Shown here piece after piece: positions 44,525-53,342 of a stretch of 64,000 nucleotides of DNA (positions are counted from its first letter, which is position 1; each line of letters starts with the position of its first letter). The stretch spans positions 62,001 through 126,000 of the forward strand of contig NZ_JANQJQ010000011.1 in NCBI RefSeq assembly GCF_028281565.1, read 5' to 3'. The notes beneath the pieces were generated by a model that saw only the letters and a program-made list of their open reading frames with translations, ran no database searches and was not told where the DNA came from. Origin of the DNA: Seonamhaeicola sp. (GTDB taxonomy: Bacteria; Bacteroidota; Bacteroidia; Flavobacteriales; Flavobacteriaceae). Position numbers and translations under genes: made by a program.

Positions 44525-45739
44525 ATGCAAAACGGAAACACTTTTAAAATGGAATTTGTGGCGCTAATGGCGTCATTAATGTCTATAGTCGCACTTTCCA
44601 TAGATGCATTATTACCGGGTTTGCCCGCCATTGGAAATGATTTAGGTGTTACCAGTACAAATGATAACCAATGGCTTATAACCATGATCTTTTTGGGGTT
44701 GGGGTTCGGTCAGTTAATATTTGGGCCTTTATCAGACAGCTTTGGCAGAAAACCCATAGTATATATTGGTTTTGGTGTGTTTATCATTGCCAGCATTATT
44801 TGCCTTACTGCCAAAAATTTTGAAATGATGATCATTGGCAGAGTATTACAAGGTGTTGGTTTATCGTCTCCGCGAACCTTAAGTATTGCTATTATCCGAG
44901 ATTCCTATAGTGGAAATTATATGGCAAAGATCATGTCCATAGTAGTCATGGTCTTTATTTTAGTTCCGGTGATAGCCCCCGCTATGGGACAGTTTATACT
45001 AAATTTTCGCAGTTGGCATTCTATTTTCTATGTGAACCTTATTTACGGTTTACTGGTGATGCTTTGGTTTTGGAAACGACAGGACGAAACCTTAGTTAAA
45101 GAAAACCGTATCAAATTCACTTCGCATTTATTTATTGACGGCGCCAGGGAATTTATTAAGTATAGGGACGCTGTTGCATTTACCCTGGTGTCAGGATTCA
45201 TCACCGGGTCCTTTATGGTGTACTTAAGTACTTCGCAACAAATATTTGAACAACAGTATAATTTAGCTGATCTCTTCCCTTATATTTTTGCAAGTTTAGC
45301 CATATCTGTAGGGTTAGCTACTTATTTAAACAGTGTATTTGTTGTTAAATACGGTATGTGGAAGATTGCTTATATAGCCACAGCAGCTTATGCATTTATA
45401 TCCCTCGCATACGTGGCTGTTTTCTGGTCCGGCATTAACCCAAGCATTCAGGTTTTATTGGGGTTTTTCGCCATACAGTTTTTTGCCGTTGGTTTCCTGT
45501 TTGGGAATTTAAGGGCGCTTGCCATGCAACCTTTAGGGCATATAGCCGGCATTGGCGCCGCCATAAACGGTTTTGTATCTACCGTTATGGCTGTACCTAT
45601 AGCCAACTACATCGGTAGTTTTGTAACAGATTCCGTTCTTCCTCTTTTTATTGGGTTTTCTTCTTTTGGAATCTTGTCTTTACTGACGTTTATTATTTTA
45701 AAAAAACCTTCAGACGCTGTTACAGATAACGTTCATTAA
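44525..45739 (+). CDS. MFS drug efflux transporter, Bcr/CflA type
   Basis: A 404-residue transporter with 12 hydrophobic segments. The DHA1 signatures of Bcr/CflA pumps are present: ALSIDALLPGLPAIGNDLGV, GQLIFGPLSDSFGRKPIVY (motif A) and GRVLQGVGLSSPRTLSIAIIRD (motif B/C region). It would export a small molecule by proton antiport; the substrate is unknown. A -7-like TACTTTTG at 44513-44520 lies 4 nt before the ATG, suggesting a near-leaderless message. Its 3' end overlaps the convergent DinB gene by 20 bp. Confidence 0.9.
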   Translation: MQNGNTFKMEFVALMASLMSIVALSIDALLPGLPAIGNDLGVTSTNDNQWLITMIFLGLGFGQLIFGPLSDSFGRKPIVYIGFGVFIIASIICLTAKNFEMMIIGRVLQGVGLSSPRTLSIAIIRDSYSGNYMAKIMSIVVMVFILVPVIAPAMGQFILNFRSWHSIFYVNLIYGLLVMLWFWKRQDETLVKENRIKFTSHLFIDGAREFIKYRDAVAFTLVSGFITGSFMVYLSTSQQIFEQQYNLADLFPYIFASLAISVGLATYLNSVFVVKYGMWKIAYIATAAYAFISLAYVAVFWSGINPSIQVLLGFFAIQFFAVGFLFGNLRALAMQPLGHIAGIGAAINGFVSTVMAVPIANYIGSFVTDSVLPLFIGFSSFGILSLLTFIILKKPSDAVTDNVH

Positions 45740-46238
45740 TAATGTTTATGTGATGACGGGAATGCCCTAAAATGATGTAGGCTGCTGCCCTGGCCGACAT
45801 ATCCGAACCATTTGCGTTGCCAACTTGCAACAAATCTTCCGACGATAGACTTTTTAGCAACACAATAAAACTCTTTCTAACGGCTGTAAATTCTTCAATA
45901 AGGTCCTCAATACTTTTATTAGTGGCATTTGAAGGCGCTATATAATCATTTTGCTCAAACCCGGGAACAGGTGTTTTATCTTGTCTCGCTATATGAAAAC
46001 ACCGGAACTGAAATACACGCTCGGTATCTATTACATGTTGGAATACTTCTTTTATACTCCATTTACCTTCGGCATACTTGTAATCTAATTTATCTTCGGG
46101 AATGGATGAAAAGAACTCTAAAACCATATTTGCATCGGCTTCATAACCACTAATGAGTTCTACATCATCTGAAACCAGACTTAAATATCCGCTGTAAAAC
46201 GAATTGTATTCTGATGTTTTTAATTCTTGTCTTATCAT
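45720..46238 (-). CDS. DinB family protein
   Basis: A 172-residue four-helix protein with three spaced histidines for a metal site: IKEVFQHVIDTERVFQFR, CFHIARQD and the C-terminal AAYIILGHSRHHINIINERYL. This is the DinB/YfiT-like fold, often with thiol-dependent transferase or hydrolase activity. It converges on and overlaps the MFS gene by 20 bp. Confidence 0.87.
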   Translation of the reverse strand: MIRQELKTSEYNSFYSGYLSLVSDDVELISGYEADANMVLEFFSSIPEDKLDYKYAEGKWSIKEVFQHVIDTERVFQFRCFHIARQDKTPVPGFEQNDYIAPSNATNKSIEDLIEEFTAVRKSFIVLLKSLSSEDLLQVGNANGSDMSARAAAYIILGHSRHHINIINERYL

Positions 46239-46269
46239 AATCAGTTTTTAAAACAAACTCAATATTAAC

Positions 46270-48171
46270 TTATTTCGAAAAAAAGTTGGCTATTTTAACT
46301 TTATATTTTTTTACAATTTGCTTTCTAACCATTCTATCATACCTATTCCATAGTTTTTGTATTGGAATAAGAACAATAATCCCTAAACAAAAGCCAATAA
46401 CTGAAAGTTTAGAATCACCTGGTTCTCTGAGTTGTTCAATTACGTAGTAACCTAAATAGTATAAAAATAAAACTACCGCTATTGATAATATCGTTAAAAG
46501 AACTTTTACTGCTTTAAAAAAAAGTTTGAGCTTTTTAATTTTTTTTGTTCTTGACGCCATATCTCTTCGCTTCAATTCTTTCTTTGCCGCTTCACCTTCT
46601 AAAACCTTTAGATTCAATAATTCTTTGGCTTTAATATGATCTTCTAAGGAAAAGTCATTGATAAATGTTATGCTATCATCTACATTGTTCTCCTCAATTT
46701 CTTCAGGTTTAAGAGTACTTTCCCTTAAATCATAAGTCAAAGAAATCACTTCTTCCTTGGTTATTTTTCCCTCTTGATACTTCTCATTTAATGCTGTATA
46801 TTTTTCATGAACAGTATTATTCATTTGTGATGCAAGAACTATTTGCGCCTTAGTTATTATATCAAATGATTTTGGTACATCTTCACTGCTTCCAAACCCT
46901 TTTTTTAATTTAAACCAAAATTTATCTGTTATATAATCTAAGTCTGTTGCAAAAGGAATATCTTTTTCATTTACCTTAATTTGTGAATTATGAGCTAAAT
47001 AATGAATATAACCACTTCCTGTAAGTAAAATATATTTACAATTTTCAAAACCTTGATTACTCACACCTTTCCTGAGAACATTTATTTTCGTAAATAACTT
47101 CAAACTATTTTTACAAGACTCCTCATCAAAATTTCTTCTTTTTTCTCTTGATATTTTAGAGAGTTCCTCTATAACATCTAAACCCTCAATATTAAATTCT
47201 GAATTTTCATAATAGTCTTTGTTTTCCTCTAATTGGATTCCCGATGTCTTTAAATCAATAAAGAATTTGTTCCTTTTAACAATCACATCGCTCTTTGATT
47301 TACAATCATTAATAATTTCTTTCATCGCCGTTTTAGTAGGATCTAATCTCATCTTTCCTTCTATAATTAAGCTTGCTACATGAAAGAACTTTATTATTTC
47401 ATTTTTTGTTTCTTCAAAATATTTTAATTGAACTATCCTTTTTCCATTATTCTGATTAATCTCTCTAACAAGTTTAATAAAATCCATAAAAATTTCTTTA
47501 TAGACCTTTCCATTATAACCCAAGTAATTAAAAATAATATCTGTGTCCAAAAAAATCACTAAGGGTTTTTTCCATTTACCAAGCTCATTTAAATCTGCCG
47601 TGTATCTTACTCCAGCATATAAAACAACCCCTTCTTTCACTACATTCAATCTCTCTGCAAATTCTCTATCATTTTTTTTCTTTATAATAAATGCACTAAT
47701 CTCTTGATTATAAGGTTCGTTAATTCCATTACCAAGCAAATAATGATTTATATTACTACGAATTTTTAATATTTCAACTTCAGACAAATCTTTTCCTTTA
47801 CTATTTTTTATATAAGCAATAAATTCATCTTCTGTTTTCTTATATAGTTTCCTTTTGTCTTCAAAGCTACTTTCAAACAAAGGATTTATTTTAGTTTCAA
47901 TATCTACAACACTGTAAATACCTTTCTTCAAGGTCAAAAAACCTTCTCTAATTAATCGGTTTTTAAGTGTAGTTCTGATTACAGCTTCTGGCATTTTGAA
48001 ATCAAAAACTTCTTCTAACAAAAACCTAAGTTCTGTTGAATTAAAACTCCATTTTTTCTTGTCTATAACTGCTGCTTTGATAAACTCTGATATAATATCA
48101 TATATATCCTTATTACTATCTAGTAATTCTTTAAATACGACTACGGATGCTATTAACTTATTTTCTTTCAT
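46270..48171 (-). CDS. Unrecognised 633-residue protein: winged-helix-like N-terminus, PIN-like core, C-terminal membrane anchor
   Basis: I do not recognise a named family. Residues 45-90 look like a winged helix (ELRFLLEEVF, VIRTTLKNRLIREGFLTLKKG). At 204-217, LVIFLDTDIIFNYL is very like the first acidic strand of PIN-domain RNases. An EETKNEIIKFF helix near 258 and the later YILLTGSGYIHYLA then ATDLDYITDKFWF supply further acids in the PIN order, with a long helical insert between. Two membrane segments lie at 558-578 and 589-608. Codon use is more AT-rich than its neighbours. A -7-like TACTTTTG lies upstream on the minus strand (48209-48202). A membrane-anchored nuclease is possible but unproven. 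Confidence 0.7.
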   Translation of the reverse strand: MKENKLIASVVVFKELLDSNKDIYDIISEFIKAAVIDKKKWSFNSTELRFLLEEVFDFKMPEAVIRTTLKNRLIREGFLTLKKGIYSVVDIETKINPLFESSFEDKRKLYKKTEDEFIAYIKNSKGKDLSEVEILKIRSNINHYLLGNGINEPYNQEISAFIIKKKNDREFAERLNVVKEGVVLYAGVRYTADLNELGKWKKPLVIFLDTDIIFNYLGYNGKVYKEIFMDFIKLVREINQNNGKRIVQLKYFEETKNEIIKFFHVASLIIEGKMRLDPTKTAMKEIINDCKSKSDVIVKRNKFFIDLKTSGIQLEENKDYYENSEFNIEGLDVIEELSKISREKRRNFDEESCKNSLKLFTKINVLRKGVSNQGFENCKYILLTGSGYIHYLAHNSQIKVNEKDIPFATDLDYITDKFWFKLKKGFGSSEDVPKSFDIITKAQIVLASQMNNTVHEKYTALNEKYQEGKITKEEVISLTYDLRESTLKPEEIEENNVDDSITFINDFSLEDHIKAKELLNLKVLEGEAAKKELKRRDMASRTKKIKKLKLFFKAVKVLLTILSIAVVLFLYYLGYYVIEQLREPGDSKLSVIGFCLGIIVLIPIQKLWNRYDRMVRKQIVKKYKVKIANFFSK

Positions 48172-48315
48172 TTCTAAACATTATTTCCTTTCTTATAAAT
48201 ACAAAAGTATTTCAAAGAGAGAAGAAGGCTTTTAAAAATTCGGCAATATTGTAAACAAGTTTTTAACAAAAAAATGATACTTTTCGCTCAATAATTTAGA
48301 ATTAATGAATGAGTA

Positions 48316-48420
48316 CATGTTGAAGCTCTTTCTTGAGATACTGAAACAAGGCTTCAACATGCTCAGTGTTACCCGCAGGAATAACAGTTTCATAGGAAAC
48401 CTCAATGTTAAACATTGAGG
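48316..48420. repeat. Pair of intergenic inverted repeats
   Basis: First: CATGTTGAAGC (48316-48326) and GCTTCAACATG (48351-48361), perfect 11-bp arms. Second: CCTCAATG (48400-48407) and CATTGAGG (48413-48420), 13 bp after the dctM stop, which may act as a weak terminator on the minus strand. The sequence style resembles the other palindromic spacers in the window. Confidence 0.55.
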
Positions 48421-48433
48421 AGCTACTTTTCAA

Positions 48434-49708
48434 TTAATCCATAAATAACTTTGGAAGGTACAGAGATATCTCCGGAACTAATGTCACCACGGTAAGTACC
48501 AAAAGGCTGGTGATCAAAAACGGTAAACCGGCCTTACTTACCTTTCCGATGGACACTTTGCCAATGCTTGAAGACACAAAAAGACATACGCCTAAAGGTG
48601 GTGTGGTCAAACCGATCATTAAGTTTAACAGGGCAATAACCGCAAAATGAATAGGGTCTACATCAACAGCCATGGCTACTTTTAATAGTATCGGGAACAG
48701 GATCAAGAGCGCCGCTATGGTCTCCATAAAGGTCCCGACAAATATGAGCAAAATGTTAATCAGGAGTAAAACCACATATTTGTTATTTGAGAAATCCAGG
48801 ATTTCCGCGGATACTAATTGAGGCAATTGTTCTGTAATTAAAATCCACCCGAAAAGATTGGCAAATCCAATAAGGACCATTAATGACGCCGAGGTTTTCA
48901 TGGAATCCAATACGATCACCTGAATGTTCTTAAAATTGAGTTTTTTATAAATAAAGGTACCAATAATCAAGGCATAAACCACCGCAATTATGGATGCCTC
49001 TGTGGGTGTGAAGACACCACCGATAATTCCAAACAGGATAATAAAAGTCATTAAAAGCGACCAAAAGGTGTCTTTAAATGCGAAGAGTATTTTTCTGAGG
49101 GTGCTTTTAGGGTGCTTCGGATATTTCTTTTTCTTAGCAATAAAATAGGTCACCCCCATAAGTCCGAAGCCTAATAAAAATCCGGGAATAGCACCGGCCA
49201 GGAATAACCGCCCAACCGATAAACCACTTAAGGTAGCAGCAATAATCATAGGCACACTTGGCGGAATGATAGGGCCAACTGTTGATGAGGATGCCGTTAT
49301 CGCACATGAAAAATCAGCATCATAGCCTTCTTTTTTCATAGCTGGTATCATAACTGACCCAATACTGGCAGTATCGGATATAGCTGTACCGGAAATACCG
49401 GCAAACAACATGGAAGCTCCAATGTTTGCTAAGGCTAATCCTCCGCGAATATGGCCAGTTAAATGGTTACAGAAAGCTATAATCTTAGCTGTTAAACCAC
49501 CTTGATTCATAAGGTTTCCAGCTAATATAAATCCGGGAACACTTAAAAGGACAAATACATCAATACCCGAATACATTTTCATTGGCACTACAATTAAAGG
49601 AATGCCGGCAAAAACCAAATACATCAAACAGGATAAGCCCAAAGAAAATGCAATGGGAAATCTAAATATTAAACATACAATAAATACAAGTATTAATATC
49701 CAAATCAT
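48434..49708 (-). CDS. dctM: TRAP transporter large permease (DctM)
   Basis: A 424-residue membrane protein with about 12 hydrophobic segments. Family features: GIDVFVLLSVPGFILAGNLMNQGG, ASMLFAGISGTAISDTASIG and STVGPIIPPSVPMIIAA. DctM carries the substrate, usually a carboxylate or sugar acid, with sodium. It lies 2 bp after dctQ, and with dctQ and two dctP genes forms one complete system. Confidence 0.93.
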   Translation of the reverse strand: MIWILILVFIVCLIFRFPIAFSLGLSCLMYLVFAGIPLIVVPMKMYSGIDVFVLLSVPGFILAGNLMNQGGLTAKIIAFCNHLTGHIRGGLALANIGASMLFAGISGTAISDTASIGSVMIPAMKKEGYDADFSCAITASSSTVGPIIPPSVPMIIAATLSGLSVGRLFLAGAIPGFLLGFGLMGVTYFIAKKKKYPKHPKSTLRKILFAFKDTFWSLLMTFIILFGIIGGVFTPTEASIIAVVYALIIGTFIYKKLNFKNIQVIVLDSMKTSASLMVLIGFANLFGWILITEQLPQLVSAEILDFSNNKYVVLLLINILLIFVGTFMETIAALLILFPILLKVAMAVDVDPIHFAVIALLNLMIGLTTPPLGVCLFVSSSIGKVSIGKVSKAGLPFLITSLLVLTVVTLVPEISLYLPKLFMD

Positions 49709-49710
49709 GA

Positions 49711-50178
49711 TTAATGCTTTAATTTTTTAATGACCTTTTGTAAGTCCCAAATGGCATAAATAGTTATAAAAACGCCCATCACTACAATAGAACCAAACGC
49801 AATAGCCATTGAGAATCCAACACTTGGTGAACGTTCCATAATACCGACCTTTACAAACTGAATGGCATAAATGGTAAGCGCAATAAACAATAGCATAGTT
49901 AGTATGGAAACAATGAACTCTAAAATGTATTTTTGTTTAGTATTCATTTTGTTATACAGCACATCAAACTTCACATAATAATTACCTTTCATAGCCAGTC
50001 CAGCCGCAAAACTCATGGCATAAATAAAAAAGAAACGTGCGGCTTCTTCGGTCCAGGACGGCGCACTTTCCAAAAAGAACCTGGCATAAATCTGAATGAT
50101 CGTAACCCCGATAAAACAAAAGCTACTCACTAAGGTGCCGTACTTTAAAAACTTCCCGACGCGCTTCTTAAAATCCAT
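49711..50178 (-). CDS. dctQ: TRAP transporter small permease (DctQ)
   Basis: A 155-residue protein with four membrane segments and the DctQ motif APSWTEEAARFFFIYA. It forms the membrane complex with DctM. Its ATG overlaps the stop of the first dctP by 1 bp. A copy of its first codons remains between the two dctP genes at 51436-51476. Confidence 0.92.
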   Translation of the reverse strand: MDFKKRVGKFLKYGTLVSSFCFIGVTIIQIYARFFLESAPSWTEEAARFFFIYAMSFAAGLAMKGNYYVKFDVLYNKMNTKQKYILEFIVSILTMLLFIALTIYAIQFVKVGIMERSPSVGFSMAIAFGSIVVMGVFITIYAIWDLQKVIKKLKH

Positions 50179-51300
50179 TACTCTCTTAATTTTAAAATAG
50201 TATTATAAACTTCTTGCATTTCAGCAGACAGACTATTATAAATTGCTTCTCTGGCCACTGCTCCAAAAGCATCTTTATCAACCTCTACGAATGTCATTCC
50301 TGCAGCTTCTAATTTACTTATAATTTTTTGCTGGCTTTGTAAAAACAGTTTGTGCTCATATTCAACCATATCTTCAACTGCTTTAAGAAAAATGGCCTTT
50401 AAATCATCCGGGAAAGACTGAAATTGCTTTTCCCCAATAACAGGATAGGACCAACTTACCACATGAGCTGTTTGATTTATGTACTTCTGAACCTCATAAA
50501 AACCACCGGCCCATATCATAGGATATGGATTTTCCTGAGCCTCTACAGTTCCTTGTTGTAATGATGTAAACACTTCTGAAAATGCCATAGGCGTTGGTTT
50601 AGCTCCTAAAGCTTCCCAGGCCGTTACAAATGATGGCACATTGGGCACCCTTACTATGAGTCCGTTTAAATCATCAGGATGCTTTATAGGCCTGTTAGAA
50701 GTTAAATGCCTTGGGCTTCTTGGAAAAACACCTAGAGGTCTCAACCCTACTTTATCTATCATTTCCTGTTCCATGCGCTTGCCAATATCACTATCAATTA
50801 ACTTACGCATATCCGTTGAGTTCCTTAAAAGAAACGGTAATTCGCAAAACGTTAATACTTCAACCCAATTACTTAAAGGTGAGCCGGTATTTGTCATGTC
50901 AATAACACCTGCTCTAATCAATCTGATAGCTTCAAGTTCTTTGGCTAATTGCTCAGAATGATAGTTTTCAAGTACCATCCGACCATTAGTCCGTTCTTCC
51001 AAAATTTCAGAAAAATATTCAAACGCCTGGAACCAGGTATGCCTTTCACTTACTATAAGACTCGCTCTTAAACGAAATTCAGGAGCTTCTTTCTTATCAC
51101 ATTGAATGAATAAAACTCCAAACAAAACTATAACAGAAAACCTTTTCATCCTTGTAAAATAAAGTAGAAGAACCGGTAAATACGTTGAAAAAACTCTCAA
51201 TGTTTATCTTTTGAAGTCTAGTTTCGAATATAAAAAAAAATGTTGAATGAATTCCATATGGAAAATGATTAGTTGTTACCATAATTGAATTAAAAACATA
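50138..51300. repeat. Tandem duplication, unit 1 (dctP plus flanks)
   Basis: Start of dctQ, the whole of dctP copy 1 and about 100 bp of upstream sequence. It lines up with unit 2 at a constant offset of 1298 bp. The shared upstream part holds the palindrome TTCCATATGGAA at 51252-51263. Confidence 0.85.
50178..51149 (-). CDS. dctP: TRAP transporter solute-binding lipoprotein (DctP), copy 1
   Basis: A 323-residue binding protein from the ATG at 51149, which gives a compact lipoprotein signal (MKRFSVIVLFGVLFIQC). A longer TTG start at 51200 is conserved in the second copy and cannot be excluded. DctP features: WFQAFEYFSEILEERTNGR, EAIRLIRAGVIDMT, RHLTSNRPIKHPDDLNGLIV and the substrate arginine with GTVEAQENPYPMIWA. 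It is very similar to copy 2, except at residues near the ligand pocket and C-terminal helices. Coupled to dctQ. Confidence 0.9.
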   Translation of the reverse strand: MKRFSVIVLFGVLFIQCDKKEAPEFRLRASLIVSERHTWFQAFEYFSEILEERTNGRMVLENYHSEQLAKELEAIRLIRAGVIDMTNTGSPLSNWVEVLTFCELPFLLRNSTDMRKLIDSDIGKRMEQEMIDKVGLRPLGVFPRSPRHLTSNRPIKHPDDLNGLIVRVPNVPSFVTAWEALGAKPTPMAFSEVFTSLQQGTVEAQENPYPMIWAGGFYEVQKYINQTAHVVSWSYPVIGEKQFQSFPDDLKAIFLKAVEDMVEYEHKLFLQSQQKIISKLEAAGMTFVEVDKDAFGAVAREAIYNSLSAEMQEVYNTILKLRE

Positions 51301-51435
51301 ATCCTATGGCAACCTCATAGTATAAATAAAGAGGGACACGTAGCTTCCTTATAACCAGAAAGTGCTCTATTCATAAAGTATCAGGCATAAATATGTATAA
51401 CATCTCACTATAAAACCAACATATTCCCTTTAATG

Positions 51436-51476
51436 CCACATTTTAAAAACTTCCCGACGCGCTTCTTAAAATCCAT
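51436..51476 (-). pseudogene. dctQ 5' remnant from tandem duplication
   Basis: Reading left from the ATG at 51476 gives MDFKKRVGKFLK, identical to the first 12 residues of intact dctQ, then sequence unlike DctQ and a stop after about 22 codons. It marks the end of the duplicated unit and overlaps the stop of dctP copy 2 exactly as in the intact operon. Confidence 0.85.
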
Positions 51477-52498
51477 TACTCTCTTAACTTTAAAATATCG
51501 TTATACACCACTTGCATTTCCGGTGACAGGCTATTATAAATGGCTTCTCTGGCTGCTTCCCCAAAAGCATCTTTATCAACTTCCACCAGGGTCATTCCCG
51601 CAGCTTTAAGATCATCTTTAATCTTTCTTTCACTTGCTAAGAAGAGCTTATGCTCATGCTTTACCATGTCTTTAACAGCTTCTAAAAAGATCTTTCTGAG
51701 GTCTTCAGGGAACGACTGAAATTTTTCCTCACCGATAACAGGATAGGTCCAGCTTACTACATGGGCCGTCTGGTTAACGTATTTCTGAACTTCATAGAAT
51801 CCAGCCGCCTTTATAATGGCAAAACCATTTTCCTGGGCTTCCACAGTACCTTGCTGCAGCGAGGTAAATACTTCTGAAAATGCCATAGGCGTTGGCTTGG
51901 CACCCAAAGCCTCCCAGGCTGTAACAAACGATGGTACGTTTGGTACTCTTACTATGAGCCCTTTTAAGTCATCCGGATGTTTTATAGGGCGATTAGATGT
52001 TAGATGCCTTGGCCCGCCGGGAAATTGTCCTAAAGGACGAAGTCCTATTTTATCAATCATCTCCTGCTCCATACGTTTACCAATGTCGCTATTTATTAAA
52101 ACCCGCATATCGGTAGAATCCCTTAAGAGAAATGGCAATTCACAAAAGGTCAATATCTCCACCCAATTACTCAATGGTGACCCGGTAGTGGTCATATCGA
52201 TGACACCGGCACGAATCAACCGGATAGCTTCACTTTCTTTTGCCAGTTGTTCGGAATGATAATTATCTAATACAATTCTACCGTCGGTTCGTGCTTCTAA
52301 AATCTCAGAAAAATATTCAAAGGCCTGGAACCAGGTATGACTCTCATTCACCAAAAGACTCGCCCGTAAATGAAATTCCGGCTCATTTTTATGGCCACAC
52401 TGCACGAATAAAAGTGCCAATACAAGCAACAGTAAAACCCTTTTTAACCTTAACAGGTAAGGTCTAAAATGATGTGAAAGCTTTGAAAAAAATCTCAA
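51476..52498 (-). CDS. dctP: TRAP transporter solute-binding lipoprotein (DctP), copy 2
   Basis: A 340-residue paralogue of the gene at 50178. The first usable start is TTG at 52498, because the position of the copy-1 ATG is a Leu codon here and a stop lies just upstream. The lipobox is LALLFVQC. Domain features are the same as copy 1; differences cluster at ENGFAIIKAAGFYEV (ENPYPMIWAGGFYEV in copy 1) and QFPGGPRHLTS (VFPRSPRHLTS), both near the ligand cleft of DctP proteins, so the two may bind different ligands. Confidence 0.88.
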   Translation of the reverse strand: MRFFSKLSHHFRPYLLRLKRVLLLLVLALLFVQCGHKNEPEFHLRASLLVNESHTWFQAFEYFSEILEARTDGRIVLDNYHSEQLAKESEAIRLIRAGVIDMTTTGSPLSNWVEILTFCELPFLLRDSTDMRVLINSDIGKRMEQEMIDKIGLRPLGQFPGGPRHLTSNRPIKHPDDLKGLIVRVPNVPSFVTAWEALGAKPTPMAFSEVFTSLQQGTVEAQENGFAIIKAAGFYEVQKYVNQTAHVVSWTYPVIGEEKFQSFPEDLRKIFLEAVKDMVKHEHKLFLASERKIKDDLKAAGMTLVEVDKDAFGEAAREAIYNSLSPEMQVVYNDILKLRE

Positions 52499-52667
52499 TG
52501 GTTATTTTTTGTAGTCTCGTTTCGAATATATAAAAAAATGTTGAATGAACTCCATACGGAAAATGATTAGTTTCTACCATAATTTAAACTAAAAACCATG
52601 ACTTACTCACCTGCATTTCATTATTTTTATCGCTTCAAATTAATCGCCATTATTAAAAAGAAACACC

Positions 52668-53285
52668 ATGAAAATTATAGGTATTGGAAAGAATTATGTA
52701 ACCGATAAAAGTGAAATTGCCGGTATTAAAGACGGACATCAACTTATTTTTCTTAAAGCTGATAGTACGTTGATTACGGGAAATAAAGATGTGGTCTTCC
52801 CCACTGAAATTACCAACGAAATAGTATATGAAGTTGAGCTGGTTGCCAAAATTGGGAAAGTGGGTAAAAACATTTCCGAAGCCGATGCGCCCTCGTACAT
52901 CAGTGACATTGCCGTTGGTATTGATTACACGGCTAAGGATATTTTAACGGCCAACAGAGAGAAAAAATGGCCCTGGGCCTTAGGTAAAGGTTTTGACGGC
53001 GCTTCACCGGTTTCTGAGTTTAAACCTGTTTCTGACTTTCCGGATCTAAATAACATCAACTTCGACCTTAAAATAAACGGTGCGCAAATCCAGGTTGGCA
53101 ATACGGACTTTATGATCTATAATTTTAGTGAAATTATTGCCTATGTCTCTAAATTTATGACCTTAAATCCCGGTGACCTTATCTTTACAGGCACACCTGC
53201 TGATGGGATCGGATTAATTCATAAAGGCGATCACTTGCAGGCCTCTATTGAAGGCGAGTTACTTTTAGATTTTAAGATGATTTAA
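52668..53285 (+). CDS. Fumarylacetoacetate hydrolase (FAH) family protein
   Basis: A 205-residue FAHD1/YcgM-type protein: MKIIGIGKNYVTDK start, metal-site Glu residues in EVELVAKIGKVGKN, VGIDYTAKDI, WALGKGFDGASPVS, and IFTGTPADGIG at the C-terminus. The family includes oxaloacetate decarboxylases, acylpyruvases and sugar-acid pathway hydrolases. It is divergent from the TRAP operon, and a shared role in sugar-acid or oxo-acid catabolism is plausible but not shown. Confidence 0.9.
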   Translation: MKIIGIGKNYVTDKSEIAGIKDGHQLIFLKADSTLITGNKDVVFPTEITNEIVYEVELVAKIGKVGKNISEADAPSYISDIAVGIDYTAKDILTANREKKWPWALGKGFDGASPVSEFKPVSDFPDLNNINFDLKINGAQIQVGNTDFMIYNFSEIIAYVSKFMTLNPGDLIFTGTPADGIGLIHKGDHLQASIEGELLLDFKMI

Positions 53286-53342
53286 GCATTTCGACTGCGC
53301 TCAATGTGACATAAAGATTACTTTTTAGACAGCTTGTGTTAA

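Larger units (their letters stand above)
51436..52598. repeat. Tandem duplication, unit 2 (dctP plus flanks)
   Basis: dctQ remnant, the whole of dctP copy 2 and about 100 bp upstream, each element 1298 bp from its counterpart. The counterpart of the palindrome is at 52550-52561 and is slightly decayed (CTCCATACGGAA). About 135 bp between the units (51301-51435) is not shared. Confidence 0.85.

Noticed and set aside
46270-48171. ATPase or helicase role for the 633-residue protein
   Set aside because: No Walker A or B motif could be found in the sequence.
48172-48433. CRISPR-like or attachment-site repeats beside the 633-residue protein gene
   Set aside because: The repeats are inverted, not direct and regularly spaced, and no integrase or flanking direct repeat was found.
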